Below, in pieces: positions 21,628-30,753 of a stretch of DNA of 64,000 nt; within the stretch, counting starts at the first letter, position 1, and every line of letters starts with the position of its first letter. The DNA comes from Bacillus sp. NP157 (GTDB lineage: Bacteria; Pseudomonadota; Gammaproteobacteria; Xanthomonadales; Rhodanobacteraceae). The translations under genes and the position numbers were made by a program. The stretch is taken from positions 620,001 to 684,000 of the forward strand of contig CP076546.1 in the NCBI GenBank assembly GCA_018889975.1, read 5' to 3'. Below the pieces are notes generated by a model that had not been told where the DNA came from, made no database searches, and was given only the letters and a program-made list of their open reading frames with translations.

Positions 21628-22434
21628 ATGGACGACCTGCACGCTGCCGCCCGCCGCTGCCTCGACGCAGCCGATCCGGCGGAAAAAGTACGCCTCACCT
21701 TCGACACGTTCGCCCGGCTGGGCGAAGGCACGCTCGTGCCCGATCCGGCCTCGCCGGCGGCCGAGCCGATCGCATTGCCGGGGCGCCCCGAGCGACCCCG
21801 CCTGGTGTCGTCGCGCGAGCTTGCACAGCGCGGCCTGGGCTCGCTGGAAGGGCGCATCGCGCTGGTGCATGCCATCGCGCACATCGAGTTCAACGCCATC
21901 GACCTCGCGTGGGACGCGGTCTATCGCTTCCGCGGCAAGCCCGACGCGTATTACCGCGACTGGGCCTCGTGCGCCAACGACGAGGCGCGGCATTTCATGA
22001 TGCTGCAGGGGCGGCTCGGCGAGCTCGGCCATGCCTACGGCGACTTCGATGCGCACAACGGCCTGTGGGAAATGGCCGAGAAGACCGCGCATAGCGATAC
22101 CGCACGCATGGCGCTGGTGCCGCGCGTGCTCGAAGCACGCGGGCTGGACGTCACGCCTGGCATGATGGAGCGATTGCGCCGCCAGGGCGACGAACGCACG
22201 GTGGCGGTGCTGGAAGTGATCCTGCGCGAGGAAGTCGCCCACGTTGCCGCCGGCACCCGCTGGTTCCACTGGTGCTGCGCGCGCGACGGCATCGAGCCGG
22301 AAGCCACCTTCGCCACGCTGCTCAACGACTACATGAACGGGTCGCTGCGCGGGCCGTTCAACCTGGAGGCACGCCGCGAAGCCGGTTTCTCCGAAAGCGA
22401 ACTCACCTGGTTGCAGAACCTCAACGCCCTGTAG
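21628..22434 (+). CDS. Ferritin-like DUF455 protein
   Basis: 268 aa helical protein with a likely di-iron site. Glu and His ligands appear as AHIEFNAIDLAWD near residues 83-95, NDEARHF near 117, and REEVAHVAAG near 197. This pattern is typical of the DUF455 ferritin-like family, whose reaction is unknown; it has been compared with hydroxylases and ferritin-like oxidases. It follows purF by 43 bases and may be co-transcribed. Its TAG stop codon (22432-22434) lies inside a REP unit, so repeat insertion may have redefined the C-terminus. Confidence 0.85.
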   Translation: MDDLHAAARRCLDAADPAEKVRLTFDTFARLGEGTLVPDPASPAAEPIALPGRPERPRLVSSRELAQRGLGSLEGRIALVHAIAHIEFNAIDLAWDAVYRFRGKPDAYYRDWASCANDEARHFMMLQGRLGELGHAYGDFDAHNGLWEMAEKTAHSDTARMALVPRVLEARGLDVTPGMMERLRRQGDERTVAVLEVILREEVAHVAAGTRWFHWCCARDGIEPEATFATLLNDYMNGSLRGPFNLEARREAGFSESELTWLQNLNAL

Positions 22435-22454
22435 GAGCGCGCCTGCGCGCGATG
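22429..22454 (+). repeat. REP unit overlapping the DUF455 gene stop
   Basis: CCTGTAGGAGCGCGCCTGCG and the following bases match the family consensus. It lies between the convergent DUF455 gene and lpxH. Confidence 0.8.
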
Positions 22455-22470
22455 GTTTCCAGGGCCAGCG

Positions 22471-23196
22471 TCAGGCGCTGAGGCCGCGCAGGGCGACGCC
22501 GTCGGGATCGACGACCAGCACCGAGCCATGTTCGTACCAGTCGCCCAGCACGATGCGCTGCGCCGCCGTGCCGTCGAGCGTGAAGTCGTGGATGGCGGGG
22601 CGGTGGGTGTGTCCGTGGACCAGGCGCGTCACGCCGGCCTGGCGCATGGCGTCTTCAACCGCGCCCTGGTTCACGTCCATGATGGTCTCGTCGATCCGAC
22701 CCGTGCGTGACTTGCTGTCGTTGCGCGCCTGGGCGGCGAACGCGCGGCGCGCGGCCAGCGGCATCGAGAGGATCTGCTGCTTCCAGGCATCGGTGCGCAC
22801 CTGCTTGCGCACGGCCTGGTATTCGACGTCGTCCGTGCAGAGCACGTCGCCGTGCATCAGCAAGGTAGGCACGCCTTCGATCTCGTGCACGGTGCCGTCG
22901 TCGAGCAAGGTCATGCCCGCACGCCCGGCGAACGATTCGCCCAGCAGGAAGTCGCGGTTGCCGACCATGAAGTACACCGGCACGCCGGCATCGCCGAGGC
23001 CCTTCGTCGCCGCCGCGATGCGGTTGGGCAACTCGGCATCGTCGTCGTCGCCGATCCATGCTTCGACCAGGTCGCCGAGGATGTAGAACGCCCGCGCGGC
23101 GCGGGCCTCGTCCGAGGCGAGGAACCGTTCGAACAGGGTGGTGATGTCGGGGCGGGCGTCGTCGAGGTGGAGATCGGCGATGAACAGCGTGGTCAT
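22471..23196 (-). CDS. lpxH: UDP-2,3-diacylglucosamine diphosphatase
   Basis: 241 aa peripheral membrane metallophosphoesterase that cleaves UDP-2,3-diacylglucosamine to lipid X and UMP in lipid A synthesis. The metal-binding motifs are complete: Asp8-x-His10, GDLVEAWIGDD (Asp42), GNRDF (Asn80), MHGD and HGHTHRP. Its start codon overlaps the stop of the upstream cyclophilin gene by four bases (ATGA), giving a ppi-lpxH pair as in several gammaproteobacteria. Confidence 0.97.
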   Translation of the reverse strand: MTTLFIADLHLDDARPDITTLFERFLASDEARAARAFYILGDLVEAWIGDDDDAELPNRIAAATKGLGDAGVPVYFMVGNRDFLLGESFAGRAGMTLLDDGTVHEIEGVPTLLMHGDVLCTDDVEYQAVRKQVRTDAWKQQILSMPLAARRAFAAQARNDSKSRTGRIDETIMDVNQGAVEDAMRQAGVTRLVHGHTHRPAIHDFTLDGTAAQRIVLGDWYEHGSVLVVDPDGVALRGLSA

Positions 23197-23942
23197 GGCG
23201 TGGTCTTGGCGGCCGGCTTCTTCGCTGCCTTCTTCGGCGCGGTGGCGGGCGTGGTCGCCGGTGCGGCGGCGGCTGGCGCCGTGCTGGCCGCCGGTTTCGC
23301 GGCCGTCGCCGACGGCGCGGGCACCGCCTTTTCTTCGCCGACGACCTGGGCCGAATTGATGATGACCAGCGGGTTCGGCACGTCACCCACGAACGGGCCC
23401 TGCGCGCGGGTCGGCAGCTTGGCGATCTTGTCGACCGTGTCCATGCCCTGCACGACCTTGCCGAACACCGCGAAACCCCAGGTCAGGCCGCTCTGGTTGC
23501 TCACGTAGTCCAGTCGACGGTTGTCGACCAGGTTCACGAAGAACTGCGACGTGCCCGAGTTGGCATCGGCACCACGCGCCACCGCGACGGTGCCGCGCAG
23601 GTTGGAGAGGCCGTTGTCGGCTTCGCTGGGAATCGGGGCGCGCGTGCGGCGCTGGGTCAGGTCGCGGCTGTAGAGGCCGCCCTGGACCATGTAGCCGTCG
23701 ACGACGCGATGGAACACGGTGCCGTCGTAGAAGCCGTCACGCACGTACTGCAGGAAGTTGGCGACGCTCTTGGGCGCCTTTTCCGGGAACAGCTCCAGGG
23801 TGACGTCGCCCTGGCTGGTGTGCACGATCACGCGCGGGTGGTCCATGGGACCCGGCGCGGGGGCCGCCGGCTTGGCCTGCGGCTGCGCCAGGGACGCGGC
23901 GGGCAGGACGAGGAGGAGGCTGGCGAGGACGGCTTTCAGCAT
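23193..23942 (-). CDS. Periplasmic cyclophilin-type peptidyl-prolyl isomerase
   Basis: 249 aa from the ATG at 23942. A signal peptide (LASLLLVLPAASLAQ) is followed by a cyclophilin domain with FHRVVDGYMVQGG and SGTSQFFVNLVDN, then a low-complexity Ala/Pro/Thr/Lys tail of about 50 residues ending KKPAAKTTP. It catalyses proline cis-trans isomerisation of exported proteins. The basic tail is unusual for PpiA and might bind envelope polymers or nucleic acid. It is translationally coupled to lpxH. Confidence 0.93.
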   Translation of the reverse strand: MLKAVLASLLLVLPAASLAQPQAKPAAPAPGPMDHPRVIVHTSQGDVTLELFPEKAPKSVANFLQYVRDGFYDGTVFHRVVDGYMVQGGLYSRDLTQRRTRAPIPSEADNGLSNLRGTVAVARGADANSGTSQFFVNLVDNRRLDYVSNQSGLTWGFAVFGKVVQGMDTVDKIAKLPTRAQGPFVGDVPNPLVIINSAQVVGEEKAVPAPSATAAKPAASTAPAAAAPATTPATAPKKAAKKPAAKTTP

Positions 23943-24006
23943 GGTTTGCAGGTCGTGGCGGCGGACAACCCCACCATGATACCCCCCTTGGCGGCGGGGA
24001 TCGCCT

Positions 24007-25566
24007 TCATTCCGTAACGATCTCGAGCTCGAGGCCGAGTTCGGCCAGCGGTTCACGCTCTTGCTCAAGGTCGGCCTCGGTCAGCGGATGCTGGTCGAGC
24101 CAGTCGGCCGGCACGGTCAGCCGCAGGCGCTGGCGCGTCGCGGCGACGCGGATGCGCGGCAGCGATTCGGCACGGCGTGCGCGACGGAACAGCACGGCGA
24201 GGCGGAGCAGGGTGGTGATGTGCCGGGCCAGCGGGCGGTAGCGCACCGGCAGCGCGCTGATGACCGGTTTCTCGGGCTTGCGGCGGTGCGATTCGACGAT
24301 GGCCGCGAGCAGCTGCTGTTCCTGCCGGGAGAAGCCCGCCATATCGGCATGGCGCAGGATGTAGGCCCCGTGGCGCTGGTGCTGGCTGTGCGCGATGGCC
24401 AGGCCCAGCTCATGCACCCGGCAAGCCCAGGAGAGCCATTCACGCGCATCGTCGTCGAGCTTCCACACCTTGGCCAGCTGGTCGAAGAGCGACAGCGCGG
24501 TGGTTTCGACGCGACGGGCCTGGGCACGATCGACGCCATAGCGGTTGGCGAGCGAGTCGACGCTGGCCATGCGCGGGTCCGTGCCGGCAGAACGGCCGAG
24601 CAGGTCCCACAACAGGCCTTCGCGCATCGAGCTTTCGGATATGCGCAGGCGTTCGATGCCGAGGGCTTCGAACGCGGCCTCGAAGATCGCCACGCCACCG
24701 GCGAACACTTCGGCGCGGTCTTCGGCAAGGCCCGGCAGTTTCAGCGGCGCACCGGCGGCGCCCTGTTCGATCAGGGCTTCGCGCACCGCCGCCAGCGCAT
24801 CGGGCGTCACGCCGTCGTCGGACAGCTTCATCGCGCGGACCACCGAACCGATCGCCTTGGCCGTACCTGACGAGCCGTACGCATCGGCCCAGCCGGCCTC
24901 GCGGTAATCCTCGGAGAACTGTTGCAGTAGCACGCCGATTTCGCGACGCGCCTTCTGCCAGCGCTTGCGGGTGATCTTGCCGCCCGGGAAGAAGCGCAGC
25001 GTGGAGGCGATGCAGCCCACCTGCACGCTTTCGGTCAGCAGCGGCGAGGTACCGCGGCCAATGATGAATTCCGTGCTGCCGCCGCCGATGTCGATCACCA
25101 GCCGGTGGTCGCGCGACGCCGGCAGGTCATGTGCGGCGCCCAGGAAGATCAGGCGGCCTTCTTCACGACCCGACACGATTTCCACGGGATGGCCGAGCGC
25201 GGCCTCCGCGGCCGACAGGAAGGCGTGCGGTGACGCGAGCCGGCGCACGGTATTGGTCGCCACGGCGCGCACGTGCAGCGCCGGGATGCCGGCGATGCGC
25301 TGGCCGAAGCGAGCGAGGCTGGCGAGGGCGGCGGCACGATGCGCGGTGTCGAGCGTGCCGTCCGGGCGCAGGCCCACGGCCATGCGCACGGAATCACGGA
25401 GACGGTCGACCACGCGGGGTTCGCCGTGCTCGTAACGCGCCACCACCATGTGGAAGCTGTTGGAGCCGAGGTCGACGGCGGCGAGGAATTCGCCATCGTT
25501 GATCTGCGATTTTGCTGATGAGGCCAAGGGAGATGTCCGCAGCGGCGTATCGGGGAATTCTGGCAC
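24007..25566 (-). CDS. ppx: Exopolyphosphatase (Ppx/GppA family)
   Basis: 519 aa with the ASKHA fold: DLGSNSFHMVV near residues 32-42 and DIGGGSTEFIIGRG near 147-160, then the C-terminal HD-like helical domain with CRVHELG and HRRKPEKP. It removes phosphate from polyphosphate ends, or hydrolyses pppGpp in the GppA branch. The polyphosphate assignment is favoured by length (E. coli Ppx is 513 aa) and by ppk in the same block. The first 20 residues are not conserved, so the start could be a little later. It is the last gene of the probable phoB-to-ppx unit. Confidence 0.94.
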   Translation of the reverse strand: MPEFPDTPLRTSPLASSAKSQINDGEFLAAVDLGSNSFHMVVARYEHGEPRVVDRLRDSVRMAVGLRPDGTLDTAHRAAALASLARFGQRIAGIPALHVRAVATNTVRRLASPHAFLSAAEAALGHPVEIVSGREEGRLIFLGAAHDLPASRDHRLVIDIGGGSTEFIIGRGTSPLLTESVQVGCIASTLRFFPGGKITRKRWQKARREIGVLLQQFSEDYREAGWADAYGSSGTAKAIGSVVRAMKLSDDGVTPDALAAVREALIEQGAAGAPLKLPGLAEDRAEVFAGGVAIFEAAFEALGIERLRISESSMREGLLWDLLGRSAGTDPRMASVDSLANRYGVDRAQARRVETTALSLFDQLAKVWKLDDDAREWLSWACRVHELGLAIAHSQHQRHGAYILRHADMAGFSRQEQQLLAAIVESHRRKPEKPVISALPVRYRPLARHITTLLRLAVLFRRARRAESLPRIRVAATRQRLRLTVPADWLDQHPLTEADLEQEREPLAELGLELEIVTE

Positions 25567-25600
25567 GGGTGGGACCGGTATGTCGCGGACGTTGCCGCCG

Positions 25601-26101
25601 TCACGCTTTCCTTACGCGCGATTTGGGCATCGCGGATAGCGCGAAAAGGAGGATGCAGAGGAAGCCGAATACCCAGTAATCGGTGGGGGCCGGTCCCCAC
25701 CAGTGCCTGTGCCACGGCACGTTTTCGGGGTTGAAGCGGGCCAGCCCGAAGGCGGGGTTCAATACGAACCACAGCCCGTCTTCGGCGACCCAGAACAGCA
25801 TGATGCAGGCGATGATCCGCACCTGTGCACGCCAGCTCCAGAACCCGCGGAATACCATGGGGAAATGGAAGCACAGCGCGATGAAGGGGAACACCCAGGC
25901 GTGGTAACCCGTCATCGGACGGCCGCCCCAGAGCAGGTCGAGCAGCCAGTGGTTCTCGACGCGCCAGGTCGGCAGGCTGGTCGCCCAGCCGTGCGACCCT
26001 TCGATCTCCACCTCGACATGGGCGAAGAAGAACGCCATCAGGAAGGTGAAGCAGAACGTCGCCAGCACCGAGGCGACGCGTCGACCGGGTGAATGGCTCA
26101 T
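25601..26101 (-). CDS. Small multi-pass membrane protein in the phosphate operon
   Basis: 166 aa, started at the ATG at 26101, which overlaps the stop of the glycosyltransferase gene (ATGA). About four membrane segments are visible (10-28, 70-85, 95-112, 140-158), with Trp and His-rich loops such as NVPWHRHWWGPAPTDYW. I do not recognise the family. Translational coupling to the glycosyltransferase and its place between ppk and ppx suggest a role in the same lipid or phosphate response, for example as a membrane partner of the glycosyltransferase. Confidence 0.8.
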   Translation of the reverse strand: MSHSPGRRVASVLATFCFTFLMAFFFAHVEVEIEGSHGWATSLPTWRVENHWLLDLLWGGRPMTGYHAWVFPFIALCFHFPMVFRGFWSWRAQVRIIACIMLFWVAEDGLWFVLNPAFGLARFNPENVPWHRHWWGPAPTDYWVFGFLCILLFALSAMPKSRVRKA

Positions 26102-27243
26102 CGATGGCCCAGTTGTGCGAGCACGATGTCGATGACGTCGCGCGCGGCATGTGGCCGGCCGATCGCCCGTGCGTTCGCGGCCATGCTGGCCAGGTGCGCG
26201 GGATCGTCGCGTAGCGCGCCGACCCGCCAGGCCAGCGCCACGGCGTCGATCGCCTTCCACGCCGCGCCCTGTTCGAGCAGGTAATCCGCGTTGCGTTCTT
26301 CCTGGCCGGGGATCGGTGCGTTGACGATCATCGGCAAACCCATCGCAAGGCATTCGGACGTGGTCAGGCCACCGGGCTTGGTGATCGCGAGGTCGCAGCA
26401 CGCCATCAGCCGCTCGACATTTTTCGTGTAACCCTGCGGGAACAGCCGGCCCGCGTGCTTGCCGGCGGCGAGCGCGCGCAGGCGCTCGAGCATCTCGGCA
26501 TTGCGCCCGGCGAGCACCACCAGCTGGAAATCGCCGCCAGCGGAGAGCAGCGTGTCGGCCAGTTCGTCCAGCGCGCCGACGCCCGCGCCGCCACCCATCA
26601 CGAGGTAAGCGGGACGCGATGGGTCCATCCCGAACCCCCGCGCCAGCGCCTCGCGATCATGTGGCTCGGCGAAGGCCGGCATCACCGGGATGCCGGTGAC
26701 GTGGACCCGGGCCGGCGCAAGGCCTACCGCGTGCATGCGATGGGCGATCTCCGGACTGGCGGCGAAATAGCCTGCCATCTCCGGGATCACCCACATGCGG
26801 TGCAGGTCGAAATCGGTGACCTGGAGATACACCGGTGCCGTGACCCGACCCTTGCGGATCTGCCGCATCAGCATCTCGGCGGGCAGGAAGTGCGTGCAGA
26901 CGATCGCGTCGGGCGCGAACGCCGTGATGGCCGCGCGCAGGCGACGCGTGTTCAGCCGCTCGATCGTCCGGCGCATGCGCTGGGTCACCGCGTCGGGGCG
27001 GGCATCGCCGGTGATGCGATAGAGCATGCCCCACAGGCGCGGGTAGCGCGTGATCAGGCTCAGGTAGAAGTCGGCGTAGATGCGCCGGAAGCTCGAGGGC
27101 ACGAAGTCCATGACATCGAGGTGCTTCGCCTCGACCTCGCCACCGGCGGCGGCGAGCGACGTGACGGTGGCCTCCAGCGCGTCCGCGGCACGCACATGGC
27201 CCGCACCGGCGGACACCGACAGGAGCAGGATGCGCCGCTTCAC
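26098..27243 (-). CDS. MGDG-synthase-type glycosyltransferase (GT28)
   Basis: 381 aa, started at a GTG (27243) that overlaps the ppk stop (GTGA). A longer frame to 27342 runs into ppk and is rejected. The N-terminal MGDG-synthase domain shows SAGAGH at residues 11-16. The C-terminal GT-B nucleotide-sugar site shows GGGAG (217-221), KPGGLTTSE (289-297) and PGQEERN (312-318). Such enzymes move galactose or glucose from UDP-sugar to diacylglycerol at the inner membrane. In other proteobacteria under phosphate starvation the products replace phospholipids. Its position between ppk and ppx behind a Pho box supports that role, but sugar and acceptor are not shown. Confidence 0.9.
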   Translation of the reverse strand: MKRRILLLSVSAGAGHVRAADALEATVTSLAAAGGEVEAKHLDVMDFVPSSFRRIYADFYLSLITRYPRLWGMLYRITGDARPDAVTQRMRRTIERLNTRRLRAAITAFAPDAIVCTHFLPAEMLMRQIRKGRVTAPVYLQVTDFDLHRMWVIPEMAGYFAASPEIAHRMHAVGLAPARVHVTGIPVMPAFAEPHDREALARGFGMDPSRPAYLVMGGGAGVGALDELADTLLSAGGDFQLVVLAGRNAEMLERLRALAAGKHAGRLFPQGYTKNVERLMACCDLAITKPGGLTTSECLAMGLPMIVNAPIPGQEERNADYLLEQGAAWKAIDAVALAWRVGALRDDPAHLASMAANARAIGRPHAARDVIDIVLAQLGHR

Positions 27244-29411
27244 CCGCAGTAACTTGCCAGGAGGGCCTGCTGCGCGGAATGCGGCAGTTCGCCCTTTGCG
27301 GGATGGCGGCGGGTGTAGCGGCCGTCGGCGCCAAGCATCCACGCCTGGGTGTTGTCGCGCAGGTAGTTATCCAGGGTTTCGTCATAGACGCGCTGGAACA
27401 GCGCGGGTTCGAGGATGGGCACGCCCACTTCGATGCGACGCATCAGGTTGCGCTCCATCCAGTCGGCGCTGGCACAGTAGAGCTCCGGCTCACCGTCGTT
27501 GCCGAACCAGTAGACGCGGCTGTGCTCGAGGAAGCGACCGATGATCGAGCGCACGCGGATGTTCTCCGACACGCCCTTGATGCCCGGGCGCAAGGTGCAT
27601 GCGCCGCGGATGATGAGGTCGATCTGCACGCCGGCGATCGAGGCGCGGTAAAGCGCTTCCACCACGTGCGCTTCGTTCAGCGCATTGAGCTTGGCGACGA
27701 TGCGGGCGGGGCGGCCGTTCTTCGCGTGTTCGATCTCGCGTTCGATCTTGCCCATCACGCTGCTGTAGAGCGTGAACGGCGAATGCAGCAGGCGCTTGAG
27801 CTGGATCATCGGGCCCAGGCCCGACAGCTGCTGGAACACCTTGTGGATGTCTTCGCCGATTTCCGGGTTGGAGGTCATCAGGCCGATGTCGGTATAGCCG
27901 CGGCTGTTGCCCTGGTGGTAGTTGCCCGTGGACAGGTGCACATAGCGGCGCAGGCCGCTGCTTTCGCGGCGCACGATCAGCAGCATCTTCGCGTGGGTCT
28001 TGTAGCCGACCACGCCGTAGACGACCTGCACGCCGGCTTCCTGCAGGCGATTGGCCAGGCCGATGTTTGCTTCTTCGTCGAAGCGCGCGCGCAGCTCGAT
28101 CACCACGGTGACGTCCTTGCCGTTGCGCGCCGCGTCGACCAGCAGGTCGACCAGCGGCGAATCCTTGCCCGCGCGGTAGAGGGTCTGCTTGATCGCCAGC
28201 ACGCCAGGGTCCTGCGATGCCCGGCGCAGCAGTTCGACCACCGACGCGAACGATTCGTAGGGATGGTGCAGGAGCACGTCGCGCTCGCCAAGCACGTCGA
28301 ACTCGTTCACGCCCTTGGCGAACGCAGGGGTCAGGCGCGGGGTGAAATGCGGGAATTTCAGTTCCGGCCGGTCGAGCTGGTCGTAGATCACGCCAGCGCG
28401 GATGATGTTGACCGGGCCATCGCAACGGTAGATGTCGGCATCTTCCAGCTGGAAGTTCGCCTTGAGCATGTCGGTGATCGCGCGGGGGCAGTCGGCACCG
28501 ACTTCGAGGCGCACCGGGCGGGCGTAACCGCGGCCGGCGAGCTCTTCGCTCAGGGCGCGAGCAAGGTTTTCGACCTCGGCTTCCTCGACCACCAGTTCGC
28601 TGTTGCGGGTCACCCGGAACTGGTACGCGGCGCAGACCTGGAAGCCCGGGAAAATTTCATCGGCGAAGCTTTGCAGCACTTCGGCCAGGAAGACGAAATC
28701 GCCATCGCCACCGGACACTTCGGCGGGAAGGCGGATGATCCGCGGCAGCGAGCGCGGCGCACGTACGAGCGCCATGTGGCCCTCGCGACCGAACGCATCA
28801 CGGCCGTTGAGGACGACGGCGAGGTTGAGCGTCTTGTTGAGGATGCGCGGGAACGGATGGGCCGGGTCCAGGCCCAGCGGCGACAGCACCGGCATGACCT
28901 CGTTCTGGAAATAACCCTGCAGCCAGCGGCGCTGTTTTTCCGACCAGTCGTCGCGCTTGAGGAAGCGGATGCCGGCGTCGTTCAGTGCCGGGCCCAGTTC
29001 GTCGCGCCAGATCCGGAAGATCTCGCCGACCAGCTCGAGCGCGCGCTCGCGGATGCGGCCCAGGATCTCGCCGGAGCCGAGGCCGTCGGCGCCAGGCCGT
29101 GCCGCGCCCAGGGCGTGCTTGTGCTTGAGCACGGCGACGCGCACCTCGAAGAATTCGTCGAGGTTGTTGCTGACGATGGTCAGGTAGCGCAGGCGTTCCA
29201 GCACGGGAACGTCGGGATCGTTCGCCTGGGCCAGCACGCGGAAGTTGAATTCCAGCGCGGCCAGCTCGCGGTTGATATACAGCTCGGGCGCGCCGAGATC
29301 GACCTGCTCGCGCCTGGATTCGACGATTCGTTTCATAGCCGCCGATGGTGGACCATCGCTGGCTGCCGCGGAAAGAGGCAACGCAGCAACCGGTGGGCGG
29401 CGGGAAGCCAT
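27240..29411 (-). CDS. ppk: Polyphosphate kinase 1
   Basis: 723 aa membrane-associated enzyme that makes polyphosphate from ATP. The N-terminal domain begins YINRELAALEFNFRVL, the head domain includes YLTIVSNNLDEFFEVR, and the catalytic phospholipase-D-like domains include YVHLSTGNYHQGNSRGYTD, with the phosphohistidine, and the later FLEHSRVYWF. The given start (29411) is four bases after phoR. A second Met at residue 26 (29336) begins nearer the conserved region and is a possible true start. It lies in the phoB-phoR-ppk block, which links polyphosphate synthesis to phosphate limitation. Confidence 0.97.
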   Translation of the reverse strand: MASRRPPVAALPLSAAASDGPPSAAMKRIVESRREQVDLGAPELYINRELAALEFNFRVLAQANDPDVPVLERLRYLTIVSNNLDEFFEVRVAVLKHKHALGAARPGADGLGSGEILGRIRERALELVGEIFRIWRDELGPALNDAGIRFLKRDDWSEKQRRWLQGYFQNEVMPVLSPLGLDPAHPFPRILNKTLNLAVVLNGRDAFGREGHMALVRAPRSLPRIIRLPAEVSGGDGDFVFLAEVLQSFADEIFPGFQVCAAYQFRVTRNSELVVEEAEVENLARALSEELAGRGYARPVRLEVGADCPRAITDMLKANFQLEDADIYRCDGPVNIIRAGVIYDQLDRPELKFPHFTPRLTPAFAKGVNEFDVLGERDVLLHHPYESFASVVELLRRASQDPGVLAIKQTLYRAGKDSPLVDLLVDAARNGKDVTVVIELRARFDEEANIGLANRLQEAGVQVVYGVVGYKTHAKMLLIVRRESSGLRRYVHLSTGNYHQGNSRGYTDIGLMTSNPEIGEDIHKVFQQLSGLGPMIQLKRLLHSPFTLYSSVMGKIEREIEHAKNGRPARIVAKLNALNEAHVVEALYRASIAGVQIDLIIRGACTLRPGIKGVSENIRVRSIIGRFLEHSRVYWFGNDGEPELYCASADWMERNLMRRIEVGVPILEPALFQRVYDETLDNYLRDNTQAWMLGADGRYTRRHPAKGELPHSAQQALLASYCG

Positions 29412-29415
29412 GCGT

Positions 29416-30693
29416 TCAGGCCGGCGCCCCGGCCACGTCGTGCAGGCGGGCGCCGTCGAGCAGGCGGTCGCTGCCGAAAACGCAGGCGAACGTGGAGCCC
29501 TTGCCCGGCTCGCTGTCGATCGTCAGGCGAGCCTGGTGCAGGTTGAGCACGTGCTTGACGATGGACAGGCCAAGGCCGGTGCCGCCGGAATCCCGCGAAC
29601 GGCTCGACGAGACGCGGTAGAAACGTTCGGTCAGTCGCGCGATGTGCGCAGCCGGGATGCCGAAGCCGGAATCCTGCACCGAGAAGCGGGCACCGCCTTC
29701 TTCCTCGGCCCAGCGAATGGCGATCTTGCCGCCCGTGGGCGTGTAGCGCACGGCGTTGCTGACGAGGTTGGAAAACGCGCTGTGCAGGTCCTTCGGCGAA
29801 CCCAGCAGGTCGTAGCCGGTCGCGACGTCCAGGCTCACCACGTGGCGACCCTGGCTGAGCGCCTCGGCTTCCTTGCGCAGGCTGGCCAGCATCGGCGCCA
29901 TCTGCACGTGTTCTTCGGCGACATGGTCCTGGGTTTCCAGGCGCGACAGGGTCAGCAGGTCTTCGACGATCTGGCCCATGCGCTTGGACTGCGCGCGCAT
30001 CTCGTCGAGCACGGGCGCCAGTTCGGGCACGTCTTCCGGGTCCAGCAGTTCGAGGTAGCCGTGGATCACCGTGAGCGGCGTGCGCAGTTCGTGCGACACG
30101 TTGGCGACGAAGTCGCGGCGGATCTGCTCGAGCCGGGTCAGGTGGCTGGTGTCGCGGGCAAGCAGGACGCGCTGGCGGCTGCCAAACGGAAGCAGGGTGG
30201 CCGTGACGTGGCGATTCGGGTGGCCCGGGGCCGCCGCGTCGGTAAGCGGTTCGCGCGCGCCGTCGTCGAGCCATTCCGACAGCTCGCTGTTGCGCAGCAC
30301 GTCGGCAAGGAAGCGGCCGCGGTCGCGCTGGCGCTTCAGGCCAAGCAATTCTTCCGCCGCGTGGTTGAACCAGCGGATGTGCTGCGCGTGGTCCAGCAGG
30401 ACCACGCCATCGGGAAGGGAACCCGCCGCGCTGCGCAGGTCGCGAAGGCGGGAGGCAATACGGCGGGTGCGAGTCATGAGACGGTCATGTTCAGGGCGGG
30501 TCGACACAGGCGGTTGCAACATTGGCCCCGACTTGTGACGGAACAACGACAGGAACACGACGATTTCCAGCAGCGCGACGAGCAGCACGCCAGCGGTCGC
30601 CGCGCCCACGAGCGCACCCACCACGCCACCCGCGACAAGCAGGGCAGCGCAGGTGGCGGGCAGTCGCCAGGAGGTGAGGAAACGGGTGGGCAT
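29416..30693 (-). CDS. phoR: Phosphate regulon sensor histidine kinase
   Basis: 425 aa. Two N-terminal membrane segments (about 12-28 and 32-50) form the short hairpin typical of PhoR, with no large periplasmic sensor. A PAS domain follows (residues 90-190), then the HisKA box with phospho-acceptor His201 (NVSHELRTPL), and the ATPase domain with DSGFGIP and GGTGLGLSIVKH. It phosphorylates PhoB when phosphate is scarce. The gene is 60 bases after phoB and four bases before ppk. Confidence 0.95.
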   Translation of the reverse strand: MPTRFLTSWRLPATCAALLVAGGVVGALVGAATAGVLLVALLEIVVFLSLFRHKSGPMLQPPVSTRPEHDRLMTRTRRIASRLRDLRSAAGSLPDGVVLLDHAQHIRWFNHAAEELLGLKRQRDRGRFLADVLRNSELSEWLDDGAREPLTDAAAPGHPNRHVTATLLPFGSRQRVLLARDTSHLTRLEQIRRDFVANVSHELRTPLTVIHGYLELLDPEDVPELAPVLDEMRAQSKRMGQIVEDLLTLSRLETQDHVAEEHVQMAPMLASLRKEAEALSQGRHVVSLDVATGYDLLGSPKDLHSAFSNLVSNAVRYTPTGGKIAIRWAEEEGGARFSVQDSGFGIPAAHIARLTERFYRVSSSRSRDSGGTGLGLSIVKHVLNLHQARLTIDSEPGKGSTFACVFGSDRLLDGARLHDVAGAPA

Positions 30694-30753
30694 GACGAGG
30701 GTGGCCGGCGTGGTCTGGTGGCTTGCACCTTAACGCGGCAACCCCGCGTTAGC

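Noticed and set aside
27279-29546. A 755-codon open frame antisense to ppk
   Set aside because: The sense strand encodes polyphosphate kinase along its full length; the antisense product has no motif.
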